Source of the DNA: an uncultured Planctomycetaceae bacterium
Lineage (GTDB): Bacteria > Planctomycetota > Planctomycetia > Pirellulales > Pirellulaceae
Assembly: GCA_903927685.1 (NCBI GenBank)
Contig: CAIYOB010001605.1
Coordinates: 1-25,109, forward strand
Reading direction: 5' to 3'
DNA length: 25,109 nt
Part shown: positions 1-7,104 of the stretch, piece by piece
How the letters are laid out: each line of letters starts with the position of its first letter
Numbering within the stretch: the stretch's first letter is position 1
Notes under the pieces: model-generated
Database searches by the model: none
Seen by the model: the letters and a program-made list of their open reading frames with translations, nothing else
What the model was told of the DNA's origin: nothing
Made by a program: the position numbers and the translations under genes

Positions 1-706
1 CCCAAGTCCGCTTGAATTCCTTGATCTTCTTCTCGCTCCGCGTCCGCTTGCAGAAATCGCAGACGGTCGTATTGGCGCCGATCACCGTGCCCGGCGGCGG
101 CAGTTGGCCGCTGACAATCGCCTCGATGGCTTCCCAAATCCGCGGTGATTCGGGCGGGCAGCCCGGCAGGTAATAGTCAACCTTCACCGTCTGCCCGAGC
201 GTCTTCAGCGTGTCGTAGAACACCGGCAGGTGCAGCGTTCCTTCAGCAACCGGCGTCTCGGCTTGCGGCCGGACGTGGTTCGGGTTCTCGGTCGAGAACG
301 TTTCCTGGTAGCTGTTGTCGAAGATCGCCTGGCGGTTGTGCAGGTTGCCCAAGCCGGGGATGCAGCCTTCGCTGGCACAGGAGCCGAACGCGATCAGCAC
401 CTTGGATTTCTTGCGCAGCAGCAGGGCCATGTACTCCTGCTCGCTGGTGCGGATCCCGCCGTTGAACAGGCAGACATCGATCTCGGCGTCCGCCATCTTC
501 TCGATGTCGGATACCTTGCCGTCGGCGATACACGGGCACATGACCAGATCAAACGCCTTGGCGACGTCCAAAATCTTGTCGTCGATCCCCAGGATCGAGA
601 TCTCGCAGCCGCCGCAAGACGCCGCCCAGTAGATGGCCAGCTTGCCCTTGCCGTTCGACTTGGCAGCCGGAGCCGCCGCAGGTTTCGTGGTGGCCGTCGC
701 ACTCAT
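1..706 (-). CDS. mvhG: F420-non-reducing hydrogenase small subunit MvhG-like (partial, runs off left edge)
   Basis: This is the small, electron-transferring subunit of a cytoplasmic [NiFe] hydrogenase of the Mvh type. It would pass electrons from the H2-oxidising large subunit to MvhD and HdrA. The 235 readable codons begin with an Ala/Lys-rich stretch (residues 1-22) followed by the proximal-cluster motif ASCGGCE (C31, C34). Further cysteines are C110 (FGSC), C183 (LPGCPPE) and the CDFC pair C216/C219, as expected for the 20-kDa NuoB-like/hydrogenase small-subunit fold. The ATG at 706-704 overlaps the mvhD stop by 4 bp and has GGAGGT six bases upstream, so the two are translationally coupled. 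There is no stop codon in the window; the C-terminus and probably mvhA lie to the left. Family assignment is strong from motifs and context. The alternative, a sulfhydrogenase small subunit, is less likely beside hdrA and mvhD. Confidence 0.88.
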   Translation of the reverse strand, partial: MSATATTKPAAAPAAKSNGKGKLAIYWAASCGGCEISILGIDDKILDVAKAFDLVMCPCIADGKVSDIEKMADAEIDVCLFNGGIRTSEQEYMALLLRKKSKVLIAFGSCASEGCIPGLGNLHNRQAIFDNSYQETFSTENPNHVRPQAETPVAEGTLHLPVFYDTLKTLGQTVKVDYYLPGCPPESPRIWEAIEAIVSGQLPPPGTVIGANTTVCDFCKRTRSEKKIKEFKRTW

Positions 707-1206
707 GCCGGTACCTCCATCACCTCGTGGTGTTCGTGAACGATGTCTTCCAGCGCCTTGAGCCGCGCGCCGTTCTCTTCCCAGTTGTGGGACCAGCCCA
801 GCGGCCCCAGCGGTTTGATCTCGGCCACAATCCGGTCGATGGCCTCGGCCAACTGCTGGCCTTCGGCGGCGGAAGCCCAGACCAGCTGGACCCGCTGGTC
901 CTCGACGCCCATGGCCCGCAAGGTGTGGCGCATCATGTGAAAACGCCGCATCGCCTTGTAGTTCTGTTCCAGGTAATGACATTCGCCGGGATGGCAGCCC
1001 GCGATCAAGACGCCGTCGGCGCCCAGCGACAGGGCCTTCATGATCCACGTGGGATCGACGCGGCCGCTGCACATCACGCGGATCGTGCGCACGTTCGGGG
1101 CATGGGTGATCCGTGCCGTGCCGGCCAGGTCCGCCGCCCGGTACGAACACCAGTTGCAGAAGAACCCGACGATTTTTGGTTCAAAGTTCGAGTCGACGTT
1201 GCTCAT
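703..1206 (-). CDS. mvhD: Methyl-viologen-reducing hydrogenase delta subunit (MvhD/FlpD family)
   Basis: This 167-residue protein matches the short MvhD/FrhD [2Fe-2S] family that links hydrogenase (or formate dehydrogenase) to HdrA. Visible cysteines are C17 and C20 (FFCNWCSY), C46 (VMCSGR) and C71/C76 (GCHPGECHY), the pattern expected for the [2Fe-2S] site. It is cytoplasmic, with no signal peptide or membrane segment. The start ATG has AGGAG six bases upstream and lies 9 bp after the hdrA stop; its own stop overlaps the mvhG start. Since mvhG follows directly, the electron donor is more likely H2 than formate. In methanogens MvhD docks on HdrA; the same role here is inferred from the gene order. 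Confidence 0.92.
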   Translation of the reverse strand: MSNVDSNFEPKIVGFFCNWCSYRAADLAGTARITHAPNVRTIRVMCSGRVDPTWIMKALSLGADGVLIAGCHPGECHYLEQNYKAMRRFHMMRHTLRAMGVEDQRVQLVWASAAEGQQLAEAIDRIVAEIKPLGPLGWSHNWEENGARLKALEDIVHEHHEVMEVPA

Positions 1207-1215
1207 CGATGACTC

Positions 1216-3237
1216 CTAAACTGCTACAGTCTCCGCCTTGGAAGCCGCCGCACCCGCAGGCTGCATCGCATCCCACAGAATGCCTTCGATTTCCGAGTCG
1301 ATTTGTTGGTTGTTGAAATGCGCCCCGGTGATCACTTGGGCCGGGCACGCGGACACGCAGGTGCCGCAGCCTTTGCACAGGGCCGTAATCACATGGCTGA
1401 CGCCCCGGTCCTCGAAGAACTCGATGGCGTTGTACGGGCACATGTTGTTGCAGATCTTGCAGCCCGAACAGCCTGCTTCGTTGATCGTGGCCACCACGGG
1501 TTCGATCATCACCTTGCCCTTGGTGATCATGCCCGCCACGCGGGCGGCGGCTGCGGCACCCTGAGCGACCGAGGCCGGAATGTCCTTCGGGCCTTGGCAC
1601 ACGCCCGCCACAAAGATCCCGTCGGTCATGGTCGCCACCGGGTCCAGCTTCGGATGTCGCTCGGTGTACCAGCCGTCCATGCTGCAGGAAATGCCGCACT
1701 TCAGGCCCATCTCGCGGGCATCGGTCTGGGGCTCCAAGGCCCCCATCAGCACGACCATGTCCACGGGGAACCGCTGCTGCTTGCCGATCAGCGTGTCTTC
1801 GCACTGCACGATCAGCTTGCCGGCTTCGCTGGGCAGTCGCGCCGCGTCGGTGACTTCCGAAACCTTGCCGCGGATGAAGTGCATGCCTTCGCCCAGCAGC
1901 CGCTGATAGAACTCTTCGTAGTTCTTCTGGTTCGTCCGCATGTCGATGTAGAACGAGTACACCTGGGCCTGGGTCTTTTCCAGCACCAAGTGCCCCAGCT
2001 TCAGCGACGCCATGCAGCAGATCCCCGAGCAGTACGGGTTGTGCCGCGAGTCGCGGCTGCCGACGCAGTGGATGATGGCGATCGACTTCGGTTCGGTCTT
2101 GCCGTCCCGGAGCACGATCTTGCCGTTGGTCGGCCCGGCGGCGTTGCACAGCCGCTCGAATTCCAGGCTCGTATACACGTTGGCCAACCGCCCATAGCCG
2201 TACTGCGGAATGGTCTTGCAGTCGAACGGCTTCCAGCCGGTGGCGATGATGATGTTGCCGACGTCGATTTCGATGATCTCGTCCTGCTGATCAAAGGCGA
2301 TCGCATTGGTCGGGCACAGCTTTTCGCAGGCCCGGCACTTCTGCCGCTCGAACCAGATGCACGAGTCGGTATCGATCACCGGGATCCGCGGCACGGCTTG
2401 CGGGAAGGGCATGTAAATCGCCTTGCGGTTGCCCATCCCCGCCTCGAATTCCGTGTCCAGTACCTTGCGGGGGCACTTTTCGATGCAGATCCCGCAGCCC
2501 GTGCACTTGTCGTAGTCGACATGCCGAGCCTTCTGGCGGATCTTGACGTGGAAGTTGCCCACCGAGCCGGTGACTTCTTCCAGTTCGGCGTAGGTCAGCA
2601 GCTTGACGTGCTCGTGCTGGCCGGCCTCCGACATCTTCGGCGTCAGGATACACGCTGAACAGTCCAGGGTGGGAAACGTCTTGTCGAACTGGGCCATGTG
2701 GCCGCCGATCGAAGGCTCTCGCTCGACCAAGTACACAGGATACCCCGCGTCGGCCAACTCGAGCGTCGCCTGCAGGCCCGCGATGCCGCCGCCGATGACC
2801 AGGGTCGTCGGATTGACGTCGACATAGAACGGTTCCAGCGGCTGCTGGTACTTGACCCGTCCGACGGCGGCCGCCACCAGGGCCTTCGTTTTCTCGGTCG
2901 CCGCCGCCCGGTCCTTGTGCACCCACGAGCAGTGCTCGCGGACGTTGGTCATGTCCATCAAGTACGGGTTCAGACCGGCGTTGGAACAGGCCCGACGGAA
3001 GGTCTTTTCGTGCAAGTGCGGGCTGCAAGCGGCCACGACGACGCGGGTCAGGCCCTCTTTCTTGATGTCCTCCTCGATCATGGCCTGACCGAGCGACGAG
3101 CACATGAACTTGTAGTCCCGCGACACGCATACGTCCGCGCAGTTCTTGCCGGCCCACTTCGCCACTTCTTCCACGTCGACCTTGCCGGCAATGTTGCTGC
3201 CGCAGTGACAAACGTAGACGCCGATTTTTTCGGCCAT
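1216..3237 (-). CDS. hdrA: Heterodisulfide reductase subunit A (HdrA), flavin and multi-[4Fe-4S] protein
   Basis: HdrA is the FAD core of Hdr-Mvh complexes, where flavin-based electron bifurcation takes place. The 673 residues show the family's full layout. There is an N-terminal Cys-containing domain (CHCG at 10-13). The FAD/Rossmann glycine motif GGGIAGLQ is near 149-156. A conserved CSAC sits at 193-196. An inserted ferredoxin has CTGCGICIEKCP (245-256) and CRACEKLCP (301-309). The C-terminal ferredoxin has CSGCKICNNMCP (590-601) and CKGCGTCVSACP (621-632). Length and cysteine content look complete. GGAGA precedes the ATG by six bases. It is separated from hdrB by 130 bp and from mvhD by 9 bp. 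Low-potential electrons would go to ferredoxin and high-potential electrons to HdrBC; this direction is inferred from characterised homologues. Confidence 0.95.
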   Translation of the reverse strand: MAEKIGVYVCHCGSNIAGKVDVEEVAKWAGKNCADVCVSRDYKFMCSSLGQAMIEEDIKKEGLTRVVVAACSPHLHEKTFRRACSNAGLNPYLMDMTNVREHCSWVHKDRAAATEKTKALVAAAVGRVKYQQPLEPFYVDVNPTTLVIGGGIAGLQATLELADAGYPVYLVEREPSIGGHMAQFDKTFPTLDCSACILTPKMSEAGQHEHVKLLTYAELEEVTGSVGNFHVKIRQKARHVDYDKCTGCGICIEKCPRKVLDTEFEAGMGNRKAIYMPFPQAVPRIPVIDTDSCIWFERQKCRACEKLCPTNAIAFDQQDEIIEIDVGNIIIATGWKPFDCKTIPQYGYGRLANVYTSLEFERLCNAAGPTNGKIVLRDGKTEPKSIAIIHCVGSRDSRHNPYCSGICCMASLKLGHLVLEKTQAQVYSFYIDMRTNQKNYEEFYQRLLGEGMHFIRGKVSEVTDAARLPSEAGKLIVQCEDTLIGKQQRFPVDMVVLMGALEPQTDAREMGLKCGISCSMDGWYTERHPKLDPVATMTDGIFVAGVCQGPKDIPASVAQGAAAAARVAGMITKGKVMIEPVVATINEAGCSGCKICNNMCPYNAIEFFEDRGVSHVITALCKGCGTCVSACPAQVITGAHFNNQQIDSEIEGILWDAMQPAGAAASKAETVAV

Positions 3238-3367
3238 GGTTGTTCTCCAATTCTTGCGGAATCGTAGGTCAGGTTTTCCCTTGACCAGCTATTTTTCCAG
3301 GGTGGTGAGCTTCCGTCTGTCTGAGGCAACTCCGTCAGGCTGAGAAGCCCGGCGCAGCCACCCCTGC

Positions 3368-4264
3368 TTACGCTTTGGCGCCTGCCGCTTGGCCTTCGAG
3401 CTTGGCCCGAATCACCGGCTCGGCCGTCACCAGTTCCTTGCCGAAGCCCAGCTTCTTCATGTCGATGCCCAGGGCCACGCCCAGCAACTGGGTGAAGAAC
3501 ACGATCGGCAGGTGGAAGTTCGTGTTGAAGAAGTTGTTCACCCGGCCTTGGTAGGCGTCCATGTTCAACTGGCACATCGGGCACATCGTGAGGATCACGT
3601 CCGCGCGGTAATCCGCGGCGCTCTGCAACAGCCGCCGGATCATCTCGAAGGCCATGTCCTCGCTCAGTTGCGTCATGTGCCCGCCACAGCAATGCGACTT
3701 GACGGGATAATCGACCACCTCGGCCCCCAGCCACATGAACAGTTCGTCCATCTTCATGGGATACTCGGGGTTGTCGAACCCGTTCAGCGGACGGACGACC
3801 TGGCAACCGTAGTACGCCGCCACGCGGAGGCCGGTCAGCGGCTGGACGACCTTGGCCTTCAACGCCGCCTCGCCGACGTCGTGGTAGATCACGTCCAGCA
3901 GGTGGCGGACGCGGACGCGCCCGGCCTGGTACTTCAAGCCGCCGGCGGCCAGCGCCTGGTTGATCTTCGTGTTCATATCCTTGTGCTCGCACATTAACTT
4001 GTCGACCTTCTTCAGGTTCAAGTAACACGCGGCACACGGGGCAACTAGCTGGTCATGACTCTTGTCGACCAGGGCCAAGTTGCGTGCGATCACGCTGGTG
4101 GCAACCAGTTCGTCCTGGGTAAAGTACTCGGTCGCCCCACAGCAGTTCCAATCATCCAGTTCGTCCAGCTGGAGCCCGACTTTTTCCATCACCGCCCGCA
4201 CGGACACATCGTACGAGGCGCTGTTGACTTCCAGCGAACAACCGGGATAGTACGCGTATTTCAC
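3368..4264 (-). CDS. hdrB: Heterodisulfide reductase subunit B (HdrB), CCG-domain protein
   Basis: HdrB carries the disulfide-reducing site, two non-cubane [4Fe-4S] clusters. Both CCG motifs are present with the expected spacing: C9, C41-C42, C77-C80 and C154, C192-C193, C228-C231 (C-X31-CC-X34-CXXC and C-X37-CC-X34-CXXC). At 298 residues the length is normal for the family and no membrane segment is seen. The start is GTG at 4264-4262, with GGAGG six bases upstream inside the end of hdrC and a 4-bp GTGA overlap with the hdrC stop. Bacteria of this type are not expected to make coenzymes M and B, so the natural disulfide or other acceptor is unknown. Confidence 0.94.
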   Translation of the reverse strand: MKYAYYPGCSLEVNSASYDVSVRAVMEKVGLQLDELDDWNCCGATEYFTQDELVATSVIARNLALVDKSHDQLVAPCAACYLNLKKVDKLMCEHKDMNTKINQALAAGGLKYQAGRVRVRHLLDVIYHDVGEAALKAKVVQPLTGLRVAAYYGCQVVRPLNGFDNPEYPMKMDELFMWLGAEVVDYPVKSHCCGGHMTQLSEDMAFEMIRRLLQSAADYRADVILTMCPMCQLNMDAYQGRVNNFFNTNFHLPIVFFTQLLGVALGIDMKKLGFGKELVTAEPVIRAKLEGQAAGAKA

Positions 4265-4854
4265 GACGCACCTCCGCTTCGTTTTTCAGTTTTGCCAAGT
4301 TCACGAGCCTTATTGATGATCGCCTGCAGCTGGTCCGTTTGGCGGATCTTGCTGGGCCGCAGCGACAGCCGGCCGCGGGCGAACATCGACATGCCCATTC
4401 CCATGCCCTTAAGCATGCTGACGGGCTTGTTCAGCATCAGGTAGCGAGTCGCGATGCCCACCTCGAACGCCCGGCCGTACTTGTCGATAAAGCCGGTAAA
4501 GGTCCGGGCCAGGGCCGGGGCGTCGCCGTCCGTCGCCTTGCCTTCGCGGATCGCCATCCGCTTCAGCGTGTACATCGTCTCGGTGATCGGGATTTCCTGC
4601 GGGCAGCGGGCCGTGCAGAAATAACAGGACACGCAGCACCACATGGTGTTGGACTTCAGTACGTCGTCCCGGCGGTTGGCGGCGATCATCGCAAAGATCG
4701 CCCGCGGCGTGTAATCCATTTCCGGGCCGTTGGGGCACGAGCCGCCACAACTGCCACACTGCAGGCAATGCACAAGTTTGTCGCCATCGGGCGTCTCCGC
4801 CATGACTTCTCGCATAAACTGCGAGCGATGGATTTCGGTGCTTTCCACAGACAT
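4261..4854 (-). CDS. hdrC: Heterodisulfide reductase subunit C (HdrC), 2x[4Fe-4S] ferredoxin-like
   Basis: HdrC relays electrons from HdrA to HdrB. The 197 residues contain two ferredoxin-type motifs, C30-C33-C36-C40 (CLQCGSCGGSCP) and C74-C77-C80-C84 (CVSCYFCTARCP), as in soluble HdrC proteins. The region at 145-160 is Met/Gly-rich (GMGMGMSMFARGR) but not a convincing membrane helix. It is the first gene of the minus-strand operon. Its ATG at 4854 has a strong GGAGGA Shine-Dalgarno six bases upstream. The 336 bp upstream separate it from a divergent operon and should contain its promoter, although no clear sigma-70 pair was found. Confidence 0.93.
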   Translation of the reverse strand: MSVESTEIHRSQFMREVMAETPDGDKLVHCLQCGSCGGSCPNGPEMDYTPRAIFAMIAANRRDDVLKSNTMWCCVSCYFCTARCPQEIPITETMYTLKRMAIREGKATDGDAPALARTFTGFIDKYGRAFEVGIATRYLMLNKPVSMLKGMGMGMSMFARGRLSLRPSKIRQTDQLQAIINKARELGKTEKRSGGAS

Positions 4855-5030
4855 TCGATTTCCTCCGCAGCGGTGAGGCGTGAATGGAACAGGGTCCTAC
4901 CGCGATGGGTTATCCTTGATAGCAACCGCTGGGCCAGCGATCCCGAATTTTGGACAATTGCCGCAAGTGATTGATTGGCGGACGGATGCGACAATGCGGT
5001 CAAAGACGTCCGGGTTCTGCAAAATATGAA

Positions 5031-5050
5031 ACCCACGGATTTCCGTGGGT
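5031..5050. repeat. 20-bp palindrome
   Basis: ACCCACGGA (5031-5039) is followed by TT and its exact complement TCCGTGGGT (5042-5050). There is no T-run after it, so it does not look like an intrinsic terminator. It could be an operator for one of the two divergent operons or a dispersed palindromic repeat; the sequence alone cannot decide. Confidence 0.6.
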
Positions 5051-5176
5051 GTTCAACGGGAATCCGTCGACGGCGAGCGCGAAAACACGGGTCCGCGGGT
5101 GCACCGGCATGGCCCCGGACCGGTCCACCGCGAGTTGGTCCGGGCACTGTCCACGGTTCTTACAATGTCATCATGT

Positions 5177-5183
5177 GGGAGGA
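5177..5183 (+). promoter_or_regulatory. Ribosome binding site deciding a GTG start
   Basis: GGGAGGA lies seven bases before GTG at 5191. It overlaps codons that would follow an ATG at 5173, so 5191 is preferred as the start of the DCC-family gene. Confidence 0.6.
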
Positions 5184-5190
5184 ATGTGAC

Positions 5191-5628
5191 GTGAAAGGAC
5201 ACGACTCAGCGACCTGCGAGTTTGAGGTCTTCTACGATGGCGGCTGCCCGCTATGTCGGCGCGAGGTCGAATGGTTACGGCGGCGAAGCGCCGGCGGCAA
5301 GATCCACTTTACCGATATCAGCGATCCCGCTTTTCGGGCAGCCGCGGTCGGCAAGACGGACGAGGAATTGATGGCTCGGATTCACGGCCGGTTGTCCGAC
5401 GGGACTTGGTTGCAGGGGGTCGAGGTCTTTCGCCGCCTGTACTCGGCCATCGGGTTCGGTCCGTTGGTCTTCCTGAGCCGGTTGCCGGTGATCTCGCCGT
5501 TGTTGGCTTGGGGCTACGCCCTGTTTGCCCGCAACCGCCTGCGCCTCACCGGCCGCTGCACGGCGCAGGGCTGCGCCGCGAAACGGGGTTCGGGGCCCGG
5601 GCGTTCTCCGGACACGGAGCCCGCTTGA
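5191..5628 (+). CDS. DCC-family (DUF393) thiol-disulfide oxidoreductase-like protein
   Basis: This 145-residue protein carries the family signature [12 protein letters not shown], with the CXXC pair at C19/C22, a thioredoxin-like redox site. It continues with the typical downstream pattern, [15 protein letters not shown] and the hydrophobic [13 protein letters not shown] segment, and ends in a basic low-complexity tail. No signal peptide is seen, so it is probably cytoplasmic or membrane-associated. GTG at 5191 is chosen from the Shine-Dalgarno position; the frame stays open upstream to 4975, but that extension has no family character. It is the first gene of a plus-strand trio, with six bases between its stop and the photolyase ATG. 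The substrate is unknown. Confidence 0.85.
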   Translation: MKGHDSATCEFEVFYDGGCPLCRREVEWLRRRSAGGKIHFTDISDPAFRAAAVGKTDEELMARIHGRLSDGTWLQGVEVFRRLYSAIGFGPLVFLSRLPVISPLLAWGYALFARNRLRLTGRCTAQGCAAKRGSGPGRSPDTEPA

Positions 5629-5634
5629 TCCGTC

Positions 5635-7101
5635 ATGCGTGCCGCGCTGATTTACCCGCACCAGTTGTTTACGGACCAGCCCGCGTTGCGCGGGGCTGAT
5701 GTCTGTGTGCTGGTCGAGGAGCCGTTGCTGCTGACGCAGTATCGATTCCATCGCCAGAAGTTGATCCTGCATCGCGCCTCGCTGCAGCATTATGCCGACG
5801 GGCTGCGGCGGCAGAAGCGGCAAGTCCGCTACGTCGCATGCGGCGAACTGAACTCGACCGGCGATGTTGCCGGCGTGCTGATGCAACTTGGCGTCACGCA
5901 CGTTCAGTTCGTGGATCCGTGTGACGACTGGCTCGAACAGCGGCTCACGGCGTCGCTCACGGCGGCACGCCTCGAATTCTCGGTGCTCGACGATCCGCAC
6001 TTCCTCACACCCTGGCCGGTCTTCGAGGAGTATGCCGCGGGCCGCAAACGGCTGTTCTTCACGGATTTCTACGTGCGGCAGCGGAAGCGACTGGGCCTGC
6101 TGCTCGACGACTGCGGGCGGCCGCTCGGCGGGAAATGGAGCTACGACCCGGAGAATCGGCGCAAGCTGCCGCGCGACGCCGCGATTCCGCCCGTCGCCTG
6201 GCCGGCGTCCAACGCCGCCGTGCGGCAGGCTCAGGACTACGTCCAGACGCAGTTTCCTCAGGCCAGCGGAGCAGGCGATACGTTCCGTTACCCGGTCACC
6301 GCGGATCAGGCCCGCGCAGCGCTCGACGACTTCCTGGATAACCGTTTCGCCCAGTTCGGCGAGTACGAGGATGCGATCCACGCCGAACAAGCGTTCTTAT
6401 TCCACTCGGTGCTCACGCCGGCTCTGAACATCGGGCTGATTTCGCCCCGAGAGGTGCTCGACGCGGCCCTGGCGCGTGCGGACCGCGTGCCGCTGAATTC
6501 GTTGGAAGGCTTTGTCCGGCAGATCAGCGGCTGGCGCGAGTACCTGCGGGGCGTCTATCGACTGTACGGCCGCCGGCAGCGAACACGCAACTTCTGGAAC
6601 CACCGGCGCCCCATGCCCGCCGCCTTGTACGACGGCACCACGGGCATCGAACCGGTCGACACCGTAATTCGCCGTGTCCTGCGCTATGCCTATTGCCATC
6701 ACATCGAGCGGCTGATGATCCTGGGCAACTTCATGCTGCTGTGCGAGATCGATCCGGCGGCGATCTACCAGTGGTTCATGGAACTGTTCATCGACGCCTA
6801 CGACTGGGTCATGGTTCCCAACGTGTTCGGCATGAGCCAGCACGCCGACGGCGGCCTGATCACGACCAAGCCGTACCTGAGCGGCTCGAGCTACATTCTG
6901 AAGATGAGCAACTTCCGCAAGGGGCCGTGGTGCGCGATCTGGGACGCGCTGTACTGGCGTTTCGTCGACCGGCATCGCGACTTTTTCGCCGCCAATCCGC
7001 GGCTGTCAGTCATGGTGGCTCAGTGCGAGCGGATGGGCAGCCGCCTGGACGAACATCGGCGAACCGCGGAGCAATTCCTGGCACGCTTGCACGGAGAGTA
7101 G
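5635..7101 (+). CDS. Cryptochrome/photolyase family protein, (6-4)/FeS-BCP class, Fe-S ligands apparently lost
   Basis: The 488 residues match deoxyribodipyrimidine photolyase-related proteins of the PhrB/FeS-BCP class. These are FAD enzymes that repair (6-4) UV lesions with blue light or act as light sensors. The N-terminal DUF523-like antenna domain (about 1-130) is followed by the helical FAD domain with EGFVRQISGWREYLRG (291-306), YCHHIERLMILGNF (353-366, with the paired histidines H355/H356) and PNVFGMSQHADGG (395-407). In Agrobacterium PhrB four cysteines bind a [4Fe-4S] cluster. Here the equivalent places read GIEPVD near 337-342 and KMSNFRKGPWCAIWDALYW at 423-441, which leaves one cysteine (C433) and omits a short loop. 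The protein otherwise looks complete. Start ATG 5635 is six bases after the upstream stop, so coupling is likely. Whether it is a repair enzyme or a sensor cannot be told. Confidence 0.9.
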   Translation: MRAALIYPHQLFTDQPALRGADVCVLVEEPLLLTQYRFHRQKLILHRASLQHYADGLRRQKRQVRYVACGELNSTGDVAGVLMQLGVTHVQFVDPCDDWLEQRLTASLTAARLEFSVLDDPHFLTPWPVFEEYAAGRKRLFFTDFYVRQRKRLGLLLDDCGRPLGGKWSYDPENRRKLPRDAAIPPVAWPASNAAVRQAQDYVQTQFPQASGAGDTFRYPVTADQARAALDDFLDNRFAQFGEYEDAIHAEQAFLFHSVLTPALNIGLISPREVLDAALARADRVPLNSLEGFVRQISGWREYLRGVYRLYGRRQRTRNFWNHRRPMPAALYDGTTGIEPVDTVIRRVLRYAYCHHIERLMILGNFMLLCEIDPAAIYQWFMELFIDAYDWVMVPNVFGMSQHADGGLITTKPYLSGSSYILKMSNFRKGPWCAIWDALYWRFVDRHRDFFAANPRLSVMVAQCERMGSRLDEHRRTAEQFLARLHGE

Positions 7102-7104
7102 GTG

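Larger units (their letters stand above)
4855..5190. other. Divergent intergenic region between hdrC and the DCC-family gene
   Basis: No gene is supported in these 336 bp. The stretch holds a 20-bp palindrome at 5031-5050 and a smaller palindrome GGACCGGTCC at 5117-5126. The Shine-Dalgarno of the plus-strand gene lies at 5177-5183. A TACAAT box at 5161-5166 resembles a -10 hexamer, but the nearest -35-like hexamer (TTGGTC, 5135-5140) is 20 bp away, so it is not called as a promoter. Both divergent operons must be started from here. Confidence 0.6.

Noticed and set aside
1303..2658. 451-codon plus-strand open frame
   Set aside because: Antisense to hdrA, which carries all expected cysteine motifs; the plus-strand product is His/Leu/Ala-rich without domain signal.
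5116..5126. GGACCGGTCC palindrome as a regulator site
   Set aside because: Short self-complementary GC-rich words are expected by chance at this base composition; nothing else supports it.
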